From the NCBI GenBank assembly GCA_033063855.1, contig CP093831.1, forward strand, positions 28,210,001 through 28,274,000: a DNA stretch of 64,000 nt, given 5' to 3'. Made by a program: the position numbers and the translations under genes. The notes beneath the pieces are model-generated. The model made no database searches and was not told the origin of the DNA. It saw only the letters and a list, made by a program, of their open reading frames with translations. This DNA comes from Smittia aterrima. Taxonomy: Eukaryota > Arthropoda > Insecta > Diptera > Chironomidae. Shown here piece by piece: positions 36,401-46,941 of this stretch (positions are counted from its first letter, which is position 1; each line of letters opens with the position of its first letter).

Positions 36401-38078
36401 AATAATGACGACGGTGATAAGGACGACGCTGTGCAGTTGGAAATGGACAATGATTGTCGTTTGTGCAAGCGTCAGAAGACACGACACAATTATGCGGCAT
36501 CGACAAGTGTTAGCAATGGAAGCACAGGTGGCAGCTACAGGCGCACGATGTCAGAATGTTTAGTCGGAATTAATCCAGAAGAAGGAGACGATGAAGTTGA
36601 TGGGGCGATGAATTATTCACCGCTTCCAGTTCATAACTGTGATGATGCTGAATTCAATTACGCGTCAAATTCATCAGCAAACGAGGAAGCACTTGCTTAC
36701 GGCGACTTGAAGTCATATCGTCGAGCATTCTCTGATGATGTTATCAATCAAATTCCGTCAGAGTCTTGCTGCTTTGAACCAAATGACGATGAAGATTTTA
36801 TTACATTGAAGTGTCATCACTGCAAGCATGATGAAGGTTTAATGAAAGCTCCAGCAGCTTTAAAGCTGACGCCGAACGTAACATTGCTGCATGCGCGTGT
36901 CGTCAATTCATTGTCCCCAAGCAAAAAGCAGTTGATGAATCAGAAGACACCAAAAATCAATCTCAGTCACGTTTTCGATAGCATAAACCCTATCAACGAC
37001 TCGGGTATCGTTCAAGACGTTTCACCAACATCTGACAACGTATTTGCGTTCAACAGCTCTCCAGCTAGCAGCTATCCACCAACAATGATGCAGCTCTCAC
37101 CGAGAATCCCTGGAGGATCAAACTCATTGCTTAAGAGACGCTCGCGACACATGTCAGATCGTTCTTCAATCTCCGAATATTCCAACTTTTCTGATGAAGA
37201 TGAAGAAGTGCTTAAGGCAATCGTTGAGTCAGCAGAGCCATTGAAAGCACCTGTGAAAGTGCCATCATCATCAACAAAGATCTCATCGCTGTACAAAAAG
37301 TTTGTGACGAAAACTCATGCAGCATTTAACAAACTTCCACTCTTGAGTACGATCGAAGAGTCGCTCTTACGAGATCGTTTTCAACCGAAAGCTATCGTGA
37401 GTGGATTCAAATTGTTGTTGGGTGCTTCGGGAAGCTTCTGTCCTACTCAGCTCACCATTCCAGCGCAAACGTTCTTCTATGAGTTCCAAGGAATGAAACA
37501 TATGTCGACACCTTATGTGGTGAGTTAAAGAAAAGTTTAAATACAAATCAAGAATTCAAAGCTAATGAGAAATTTCCTTTCAGTGTGAATTTCGTCTTTC
37601 ACGTCGTGGCTACTCAATCCCTCGTTCGGGAACGGTCCAAGCCACGTTGTTGAATCCTCAAGGCACAGTCGTGAGAATGTTTTTCGTTCCGTATGATTTT
37701 CGTGACATGCCAGCAATGTCACAAACGTTTATTCGTCAACGCGTATTGGCAATCGATGAACATGTTAGCCAAAAAGATGCAGAGCAACTGAGTACAGTCG
37801 AACAAATGAAACATTTGCGATATGTCGTCCATTTGAGGTCAATTAAAAAACAAATCTTTTGTGGAATGTTCAAGAACTCATTTTTTTATTTTAATTTCAG
37901 ATTCCAAACCGGTCGATCAGGACGACTTTGCCTCCACACCGAGATCAAACTGTTGATTTCTCGTCGCACAGAATTCGACACAGCACAAGCTCACGCAAAA
38001 AATTCGCTTGAGTCGCCCAATGACCTCAAGACCGTTACGATTACTCCAAAGTTCAGTACGCGAATCGATAAGAACTAA
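27491..38078 (+). CDS. atos: Atossa (FAM214/ATOS family) transcriptional regulator
   Basis: Certain exons are 34136-34888, 34952-35088, 35143-37519, 37584-37837 and 37901-38078, giving 1,232 residues from the ATG at 34136. A probable first coding exon contributes only ATG 27491-27493. It has a perfect GTAAGT donor and an in-frame stop upstream (27449-27451), and joins in frame to the ATG right after the acceptor at 34135. Conserved blocks include CRRWQFHLKMLLQILSKG, WTFQLTD and CSSWVDLLK-like SSWVDLLKKAYGD. Near the end comes DUF4210 (about 1030-1090, STIEESLLRDRF, LLGASGSFCP). The Chr_seg domain follows (about 1093-1200, RRGYSIPRSGTVQATLLNPQGTVVRMF, shown as separate short pieces RRGYSIPRSGTV and LLNPQGTVVRMF). 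The middle is Ser/Asn/Asp-rich with several CxxC pairs. Drosophila Atossa is a nuclear regulator that raises mitochondrial energy metabolism in invading macrophages. It corresponds to CG9005. Confidence 0.9.
27494..34135 (+). other. atos: Probable 6.6-kb first intron of atossa
   Basis: Bounded by a GTAAGT donor at 27494 and a pyrimidine-rich acceptor ending TTACAG at 34135. No nested gene was found on either strand. The longer open frames (28688-28984, 29565-29831, 32115-32454, 32864-33220) have random-looking translations and no splice partners. It is far larger than any other intron here, so it may carry enhancers or alternative promoters (inference). Confidence 0.5.
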
Positions 38079-39330
38079 AAAATTTGTAATGTTTGTGAAA
38101 TATTTTTGAAGAGCGCATGATTTCGCTTAGCGATTGGTCTCTATTCGTGATAAACAATTTTATTTTCTAAACTACCAGCAACTCGCGAAGTTATTGATGG
38201 AAACTTTAGCTTGATGATCGATTTTATTAAATCTCAACCATTCAGGAAAAAAACACAAAACAAAACGATAAAATAAATTCTATGATGGAAGCTGCGTGTG
38301 ATGAAAGGATTTCTCTATTTTTTATTAAATTTAAAGAGAAGAAAATCGAGGGAAAAAATAGTTTTTGGAGAAGAGTCGTTGGCATTTTAAATGATTCAAA
38401 GTTTAAAAGAAATGAAGTTATGCAGAGATGTCTATGTTCGCTGGGCTTGTGAGGAATTTCAAAGCTTTTAAAGCTAAATGTGTTATTTCTGATTAATTTC
38501 TTTCGCTCTGCGAATGCTTTCCCCTTACATCGAGTAGTCTCACTTAAAGAACAAGCGTGAACTTACTGCCATTCGCGAAGACCTTATGAGCTGATGAAAT
38601 TAAATGAAATGTAGATTTTCTGTCGTAGAATAAACTTAGATTCTTGCTGTTAATGGCTGTCACTCTCAGTCAAAAAGAAAATTCTTTGTTGTCTTCATTT
38701 AGTTCGTGAATTATTTCTTAATTAGAACATTTCGTTTTTCGTAATTGGAATTGTCGTTTTCTTTCATTTAAATATTTGCTTAGATTCAATTTATTTAATC
38801 AAATGCTTTGCTTACATTTTGATTTGATTATGTTCTGGTCTTAAAATCTTTTTGTGCAGGGGCTCTTCCTTTTGTCCTTTTTGGAAATAAGATTGCAATA
38901 GATGTGTAAGCTGATAAAAAACGACGATGAAGAATTCATGAGAAACAATAATTTGATCTTAATTAATGCGTCATTAGGGACATCATCCCGAGTTAAAAAA
39001 AATATTATTATTGATGTAACATTAGTTTTAAAAGCGAAACAATTTGAATGATTCAATAAAAATCAGCATTGCAAATGTAATTTCCAACTTTTTCTTTTTG
39101 AAGCAAATTTTGTTTTTCAGTTAGAACTCAGAATTTGACAAATATGATATATAAAAAGAAAATCGTTGATTCAGCAAAAGAAGGTAAGGATTTAAGGGAT
39201 TGGTGGAATCATAATTGAAACCTCTTAAGCAGTTGAGTCGACGAAATTTTAGGATTGATCGACTGTGACTAATGATAAAAGTTCATGAATTATTTCCATT
39301 TAACTTTAATTGTCGAATGTCAAATCAAAA
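38079..39330. other. Intergenic region between convergent atossa and DUF1091 genes
   Basis: No supportable gene. Both 3' UTRs are expected here. The minus-strand frame 38841-39056 is short and lacks domains. Confidence 0.5.
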
Positions 39331-39998
39331 TTATCCAAACGTGTTTCGCTCGGATGATATCATTGTGAAAATTGTGTTAAGTGTACCAATAAACTCATCT
39401 TTATCATCACGAATGTGAATTACGTATTTGTAATCACCTGCTGGAAAGATCGAAGTCAAAGCGTTCGTGCTGGGTCTAGCATTCGTCACGTTGAGGAACT
39501 GAAAAACATTCTTAAATACATTAAGACTTTAATAGAACTTTAATAGAACTCACTGAGTAAGGACACTTGTGAATTATGCCAGGAACTGTGTCATTGAGAA
39601 ACTGTAATGTTGTCGCAATCAATTTGTTGCTAAAGTTATCTTCGTCCACAATTTTGCATAAATCGAATTTTGGACAATGAAGAACTTCACGATAAATCAC
39701 TCCGTACTTGAAGAAGACATCAACATTAAGCTGTCATCCAATTAAAAATTAAATAAAATAAGCCTCAAGATTTTTTAAAACATTTTACAAATATTTTGTA
39801 GAGAGGTCTTTTGGTGAATCCAATAATATTGACTGCTGAGAACGATCGGTTGTAAGATTTTGCGAAACATGTCAAGTTGTGAACGTATTTCTCCGAAGAG
39901 TTGCATCGAACTCCTTTGACGTAGATGTTCTGGAAGTCCTTGGTGCAATAACTTGCAGCAAGCAAGATGAACAAAGGAACAACTTTTAGAACGATCAT
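39331..39998 (-). CDS. DUF1091 (DM8) secreted protein
   Basis: Three coding exons on the minus strand, 39998-39789, 39730-39554 and 39498-39331, give 184 residues. A cleavable signal peptide covers about residues 1-18 (VVPLFILLAASYC). The mature protein follows the DUF1091 pattern: an early Cys pair, CFAKSYNRSFSAVN, RPLYKIFLNVDVFFKYG, CPKFDLCKIV, the family motif HKCPYS, then PAGDYKYVIHI. DUF1091 proteins are a large, mostly insect family of small secreted proteins with an ML/MD-2-like fold. They are often expressed in chemosensory or reproductive tissue, and ligands are generally unknown. The first intron donor is GTAAAA after a Phe codon. It restores the family motif across the junction, which supports the model. 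It stands alone here, whereas such genes often occur in tandem. Confidence 0.87.
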
Positions 39999-41059
39999 CT
40001 CACAAAGAATAAAACAGAACTTTTGTTTTTAAATTTCTGGAATCGCATGGTTTCTTTTAAATGATGATGTTCATGATGCTTAATGATGATGATAATGTTG
40101 ATTATGTAAATTTAACATTGAAAATACTTCTTTCTGTAACTTTCCTTAAAATATTTTTTTATTATTTTTTTTTATCACGAACTATGACATTTTGTGTTTA
40201 ATTCTCTTCCGCTTGAAACTTATCAGCTACAAAATAATTTAGTAGATAATTATGTTTGAATTTCAAAATTTATGATTGATCATTAATCAAGAACGAAACC
40301 TTATCAATTGAATAACTTTTTCTTAAAAAGAATAAAAGACAGAAGAGAATAGATCTAAATATCCTAAACCAAGTTTTATTTTTGTGTATTTACATTCTTT
40401 TGTGATTTTTTTGTCATTGGTTTTTGTAGCATTTTTGAACATATTTAATATATTTAATATATATAATATATATAAAATATATTTAATATAATTTAAGAGA
40501 TTTTAAATGAATTTGTCCAAAAGTGATTAGAGTTCAGCTCAAAAAAAATTGTTTCTTACTTACGATCTGTGATCGTGATCTTCTTAATTTCTTTTTATTC
40601 AGAAAAGCCAATAATTTTAAAATTTAAACTCTGAACGAATTGAATTTAGAAAATAATTTTATAAAAAAAGAAAAGCAAAAAAAAATCGAATTGCGGGTCA
40701 ATCTAGTGATAATCTTCATGAAGAAGAAGGTACGAAATGTTTCCGGGCAATAACTCTCTCTCTCTCACTCTGATCTCATTTAAACAAAATTTAGAACTCG
40801 GAAACTGAGCAGAGAGACGTCATAATATTAAGTCTACATCTTTATACAGATTATACATTGAAATCCATTAAAATACGTCGAACTTACTTACAGATTGTAT
40901 CATTGAATTATTTTATTTATATCTGTTGTCGTGCATGAAAAGTTGTGGGGAGAACATGAAATGATTGAATGTGAGACAACGTCACATGTTAGTGGAGAAA
41001 AATGAAGCTTTTTAATCTTCTCTTATCCTTCTTCCCTTCCTGTGACGTTTTTGTGGCTT
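39999..41059. other. Intergenic region between the DUF1091 and Atg18 genes
   Basis: AT-rich and without coding exons. It should include the DUF1091 promoter at its left end and the Atg18 3' UTR at its right. An AT-only inverted-repeat tract lies at 40441-40492. Confidence 0.5.
40441..40492. repeat. AT-only dyad repeat
   Basis: About 50 bp consisting almost only of A and T, built from repeated TATTTAATATA and TATATAAT units that can pair with themselves. Similar tracts occur at 54025-54076 and 57520-57574. It may be a microsatellite or part of a degraded element. Confidence 0.7.
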
Positions 41060-42750
41060 TCATGCTTGGCAAACTGGCGGAAATTGAACTTCATCGAATA
41101 GTTGAACAGTGGTCTTAGCAGGATAATCAACGACATCCTTCAAATTGCGCAAGTTCTCCTTCTCAAGCTTCTCAGCCTCGACAGCTTTTCCTCTCATTAT
41201 TTCCGCGTAACTTGTCTTGACAATCGGAGTTGAAGGAACAATGTTCTCCTTCGTTTCCACGACTTCAGTAATGGAGGTCGCTGTCGAGTCACAAGACTCA
41301 TTGCCATTGAGTTCGGTGATGTCGTATAACGATCCACGCAAATCATGAGCTCTCACTAACTTGCACTCGCCACCATTTGAATCCAAATTGTAAATGTACA
41401 AGAAACCGTCTTCACAAGCCACCAATAATCTCGTTTCCTTCTCGAGTTTCGTGACAACGCATTGATAACGAAGACCTGGTTCAGCCAGCTGAACATACGC
41501 GAAAGCGCGGTCTTGATTAAGAACATTACTCAACGGATTTATCGTCTCCATTGCTTTTGAGAATGCTTTCATGAAACCTGATCTTTCCTCGACTTGCTGT
41601 TTCTCATCTTCATCAGCGCTGTCGCTTGCAGCAATTTTATCTTGACGACGTTCGGCTGCTTCCTTTGCCTTCTGATCGATTTTGAAGACATGAATCGTCT
41701 CCGTATTGCTGCTGACGCTGACAAAGTTATTGCACAAACTAAAGTTGAGCGATACGATTTGAGCGTATCGCTTGACTCCTCGTCGGAACTCCATCACACG
41801 TTGAGCGTTCTTCACACAAAAAACTCGAATGACAGTTCCTTTCTCCGAAGCAGTTGCCAATAAAACGCCAGTTGACGAGAAGTTCATGGCAGCGACTTTA
41901 GAACTGTGCGCTTCGATGATTAATCGAGGTTTCATTGAGCCCGCATCGAAGATTTGGACATTGCCAACTTCATTGGAGACAGGATAGGCGAGATGACAGT
42001 TCAACGAAAGTGAACAGAGGCCAGTTGAGTTCTCAGGTAAATTCTTGATTGAATGTAGCAAACGCATATCTCGAATGTTATGGATGTAAATGCTGTCCTT
42101 TAAGCAAACGACAAGCCGTGATCGATTCATAGTCACACTCAAGATGTGCTTGGGATACTTGAACTCACATATGTCGGCTTTCTTTTTGAAGTGACAGATC
42201 TAGAAATAAAAAGAAGTTTTATTAGCAAAAGTCAACAGGATGAGAGATTACGAGAAGGCTCGACTTAAATGATTATGCAAGCAAGCTTATCATAAATAAA
42301 ACTTCATGTGATCTCATTTAGCAGCTGATTTGATTTCTAAAGTGTTTCACTTGTGCAATGCTTAGTAAACAGTTAGTTTTATCATCTAATCAAATATTGA
42401 TTAGACTCTCAATGTTCACTGACAAGTTCGTGATATGATGAATTGCGAATAATCGAGAAGCCTTTGTCTATCACGTGTCCTGAAATTTCATTGTGCTGTG
42501 CTATCGTCAGCTCAATGATTGTGCGATTAATCAACTTCATAAAGGTCTTTGTACTCACTTTCAACTTGTTTTGTTCACTTGACCAGACAGTGGCCACAAG
42601 AGAGCTCGAGAACAGCCGCTCCGCGATTCTCGTGTCGACATGATCGCTCGAGTAGATTTCCTCGACTTTATTGACGCTTTGGATGGTAAATAGCTTGTAC
42701 CCGCTATCATTAACGACGGAGAGAGATCTGTTGAGGAAGGCAATGAACAA
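41060..42750 (-). CDS. Atg18: WIPI/Atg18 phosphoinositide-binding beta-propeller (5' end unresolved)
   Basis: Two exons are certain on the minus strand, 42750-42559 and 42199-41060, encoding 443 residues joined in phase. The sequence matches WIPI1/2-type Atg18: RIAERLFSSSLVA, DICEFKYPKHILSV, CLKDSIYIHNIRDMRLLHS and TASEKGTVIRVF. The lipid-binding FRRG motif is at about 202-205 of this partial product. SSNTETIHVFKI and FLYIYNLDSNGGECKL follow. WIPI proteins fold as a seven-bladed propeller, bind PI3P on the phagophore and recruit the ATG16L1 or ATG2 machinery. The short N-terminus ahead of the residues LFIAFLNRS is missing. Reading straight upstream stays open to an ATG at 42852, but that stretch is AT-rich and unlike the family, so a separate first exon is more likely. 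Which Drosophila paralogue it matches (Atg18a or Atg18b) is not settled. Confidence 0.87.
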
Positions 42751-42852
42751 CTGAATAAATAATGACGTGATTTCATTTGAAAATATTTTGTTTCGCAAAT
42801 TCCGCTTAAAAAAATATTTTCTTTTAAAAAAAACGCGCAAACGCTTTAACAT

Positions 42853-44751
42853 CAACAAAAAAAAAATATTCAACAATCCTGAGAGGTATTTGCAAAGATC
42901 GCAGCAAAAACAGTTGATTTCTTGATATTCTTGTTTTATTTCATGGTCAAGTCAGTGGCGATGCTCACAGATGATCGAAATTTCCAATAAAGTCGAAATG
43001 CTTTGTGCTGCTGATATCAGTTTATTGACATCGAAACTGGATTAGTTAGTGATAATGAAAACTCTCAAGGTGAAATATATGACGCGCCACTGGCCTCAAG
43101 CATTGTTTTGAAGTTTTCTTCTTCACTAATATTGCGATCTACTTTGTGAGTCACACAACCACACTCGAAACATCTGTTTTTAGCTTGTTGATTTTTTTTT
43201 ATGGGTAGAACAAAATTTTTAAGAAAAACATCGAATGACGTCATGGCTAAGGCGTAATTCTGCGCTTTGTTTCTGGGTGTTGCTTTAATCAACTGTTCTG
43301 ACCCTCGAGAACGATCCTTATCCACGAATAAACGAGCAGATGCTTTGATACTCGTGCGAGTTTCATTGTGTGCATTTTTTATTTCAACTCTTTCTTCAAC
43401 AAAAAGTTGAGGCCTTGAAACTTAAAAATAGAGAAAACGTCAGGCCAGCGATAAATATTATTAGCGCTCGTTTTCATTTGCAACACCTTCGTCATTGATG
43501 CCTTTATCAGAAAGCTTTCTTGAACTTGACAACAACTAGAAGTTGCTTCTTTTAGCGAGAGAACTGCAAAACATAAAATGGCAGCTTGGTTATTGATTTT
43601 AATAGAAATTGGGTCAGCGTCGTATGATATGTCGTATGATCGCAATTAAATATTGAACATAAATATTTTTAATGTTTCTCTCTCTTTGTTTAAGTTTAGT
43701 TTCAGCCATTTTTGTTTCTTTATATCGAATGCACTTTTTTCTTCTCTTCACATTCTCGTGAAAAATCGATTCAATCAACATAAAGAAAAATTTCTTGTTC
43801 GTACGTGTAATCCTGGTTAAAGTTTATTTTGAATTTTCCATTGCTCGTCTTCTTGTTTTTGCACTGATTTTTCATATCACTCATTTGATAATTAAAAGTT
43901 CACGATGAAACTTGAATTGCTTTTTCACTTTAAAAAAACTTTTTTTCTTTACTTGTTTTGTTGGTAAACACCAGATCTTAGCACAGCAGATTGAACAACA
44001 CTGAAGCACTGGAATAAACTGTTGGAGTTTTTTTTTTCTCCAGCAAACTCTGTCAGAAGCAAACTCAGGGGGAAAATATTTTCCTTTAATTTTCTTTTTA
44101 AGATTTTTAATCAGAATTTTAATGAGGAAAATTGAAGTTCCTGGAAATGTCTCCTGAATCGCTTCTTATGATTTAAACCCAATACAACGGTATTCCACTA
44201 CAAATATAGTTGCAAGAGAATCAGCTGAGAGGCTCAACATGAATTTGCGCAATTGCGCAATGTTTCAATGCAACGTTTCCAATGCTTCATCAACAACAAC
44301 ACAAAACGAGCGCTTAAATTTTAGTGAGCGTTTTAATAAAATTTTAAACTGCAGTTCGCGATGCCTTGGAAATTTATGCAAAACATTTATTCTAATATTT
44401 TAAGGTTGCTTACGAGCAGATTGATTAATTAAGTAATTAAATAAATTTAACGGAAAACTACGCAAATGGGGCTGACAACTATGAGAGAAAAGTGGAAATC
44501 GGGGTCAGTTCAAAGATGACGTCTCCTAAAATGATTAATTATTCTCTCTTAGAGATAAATTGTAAAATGAAATTACTTTCTTAATGCCAAACTTTATATT
44601 TCTTAGAGAAATTATTTTATGTCACGTCACATTCGAACAGACCCTTCTAGAGAAAAGGAAAAAATAAATAAAAGTCGACTCAGTATTAAATTGCCATTTC
44701 GCGTCAAATAAAGACCTCTCAAGGTCTAAAGCATAAGTTTTTTCGTGTAAC
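42853..44751. other. Region between divergent Atg18 and Nudix genes
   Basis: It should contain the missing first exon of Atg18 and both promoters. Two minus-strand open frames, 43065-43325 and 43379-43645, are not in frame with each other and show no domain. The second has no ATG start. I do not call them genes. Confidence 0.45.
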
Positions 44752-46132
44752 ATGTCGTCACGTCTGTTGGATATTGCAAGGAAGTTCAATGTTTTCTACT
44801 TGAATGGTAATTTTCGTTTTGAAGTTTTTGTTTTGATTCAACATCGACATTTTTTTCTTTCGAGGCATCGATAAATTTTTTTCTATTTGCTTTTCGCTCA
44901 ATATTGCCAACACTCGCCAGATACGAAAAAGAACTTCTATCGAATTTCATAATTATTCAGCTTCAGGATATTTCCTTTTGTTAATTGTTTCGTCGGAGTT
45001 CAATCCACGAAAATGCCGACAAATCGATTTTTTTGCGCAACAAAGATTTCTGATAAGATTTCCTTTCTCTGATTACGTTTATATTTAGGATTTGAGAAAA
45101 ATGTATGTCGACCATTTATTGTTTGTGGACAGCAAGTTGGACTTATAAGACCCGATGTGATGGGAGAGCTGCTTAAGTATCCAGAAGTTTTCTTCATCCG
45201 TGATATTCCGAAGGGCGAAAAAGTATTTGAGGTTCGTCTAACCACTTAATTGCTTATCTTATAAATATTTTTTACTTTTTCTTATTAGACAATAGTAGAG
45301 CTAAATCCTGCTTATAGGGATTACAATGAGAGAACGGAGCAAGTAGATACGATTCTTAGAGAAATGCGTACGAAAGGACTTTTTCCGAATGCACTGAAAG
45401 GATGGCGTGACGAATGCTATGAAGTATTGAGTATCAGCAATGTCTCGCTGCTCAAAATGGACCGCTCAGCGACATGTCTGTTTGGTATTAGAAACTTTGG
45501 CGTAGAAATTAACGGCTACATCAATTGTCCTGATCGTGGAATGTGTATTTGGCTGCAGCAACGATCGCCAACGAAACAAACGTGGCCAAATCGCTGGGAT
45601 AACATGGTTTCAGGAGGACTGAGTGTAGGATATAAGCCGCGCGAAACGGCGATCAAAGAGGCTGCCGAAGAGGCATCGATTCCGTCAAGCCTAGCTGAGA
45701 AAATCGTTGCTGCTGGATGTGTTTCATTCTTTTTCGAGTCGGAACGAGGACTGTTCCCTAACACTGAGTATGTTTATGATCTCGAGTTGCCGCTTGACTT
45801 TATTCCTTTCAACGCTGACGGTGAAGTATGTCTCGAACTTTAAATCTCTCATCTTTCAATATAATTTAATTCCCTTTAAATGTTTTTAGGTCCAAGGATT
45901 TGAACTTCTTCCGATTGCTGAATGTCTAGAGCGAGTCTTCTCACCTGAATTCAAGACTACATCGTGCCCGGTCATAATCGATTTTTTAATTCGACATGGC
46001 CACATCACTCCTGAGAATGAGTCAAACTTCACTGAAGTAATCGAATTGTTGCACGTGCCATTAACCAGACTTTATTACCAGACTTTTCGCCAGCGTAAGA
46101 TTGAAAACGGTGACAAAAATGGCCAAAACTAA
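44752..46132 (+). CDS. DUF4743-Nudix hydrolase (thiamine-diphosphate-type)
   Basis: Four coding exons, 44752-44806, 45089-45231, 45289-45825 and 45890-46132, give 325 residues. The N-terminal part is DUF4743 (about 20-130, RPFIVCGQQVGLI, VFFIRDIPKGEKVF, LRGWRDE-like LKGWRDECYEV). The Nudix fold follows, with WLQQRSPTKQTWPNRWDN and a Nudix box at about 175-197 (GGLSVGYKPRETAIKEAAEE). The catalytic Glu cluster (KEAAEE) is kept. The usual Glu after the second Gly is Tyr. The C-terminus is typical of the family (VIDFLIRHG-like VIIDFLIRHGHI). Relatives include the N-terminal part of fission-yeast Tnr3 and yeast YJR142W, which dephosphorylate oxidised or damaged thiamine diphosphate, a metabolite-repair role. 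It appears to correspond to Drosophila CG12567 (from memory). Confidence 0.9.
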
Positions 46133-46941
46133 GAAAAATCTTTTTTGATACAATATTTAAAACAAGAGAAGACAAATTTAATCTGAATATCAAATTCTCA
46201 ATAGCCACTTGCAAAGATAATTTCAAATTTTAAATATTTAATTTAAAAACTAAATAACAGAAAAAATCAAATGAATCCAAGACAATTTCCCTAGACAGTT
46301 TCCTTAACTTCTTTCCGTACAATTCGTATCATCTGACGTCTATTGTGTTTTGTGAGTTAGTTTTTTGCTGCTTCGAAAAAAAAAAATATTAATAAAAATA
46401 ATTCTAATGAAAGACGACACCCACGAGAGAAAATATGAACTTTAAGTTTGCATTAAAAAAATATCTAAGATTATTGTTTAACTGAATGCCAATGAAACTT
46501 CAATTAGCAATTGACATGATATAATCAGATAAATTGTCAGAGATAACAAATATGCACAACCAACCGTTGACATCAATTTTTTTTGTAGGAGTTCTACATA
46601 TTTAAATTTTTATTATACAAATAAAAAGTTTCAGCTTCAATTGAGTTTTGTTTTATTGAACCTTACATTGAAGGCTAACTTTTCGTACTCGTAGATTTCT
46701 GTCAAACATCTTAATTAGCGGAAAATCGCAATTTCAATGAAAGTCGATTTTAAAAGAAGTTCTTAACGAACTTTTCAGATTTAAATTTATTCGACAAATG
46801 TGAATTCGACAATCCGAAAAAAAAGTAAATAAAAACTAAAAAAAAGTATTTGGAATCAACAGAGGCTGTATGCTTGAAGTCCAACTAGTTTGAAGCTGTT
46901 TACGAACATCCGGGATATCAGCAAGGTTCACCACAGCAATC
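46133..46941. other. Intergenic region between the Nudix and TMEM115 genes
   Basis: AT-rich, with no coding exon. It presumably holds the Nudix 3' UTR and the TMEM115 promoter. The genes are on the same strand with an 809-bp gap. Confidence 0.5.

Noticed and set aside
43065..43645. Two minus-strand frames between Atg18 and the Nudix gene
   Set aside because: They are in different frames, the second has no ATG start, and no acceptor-donor pair joins them into a sensible product.
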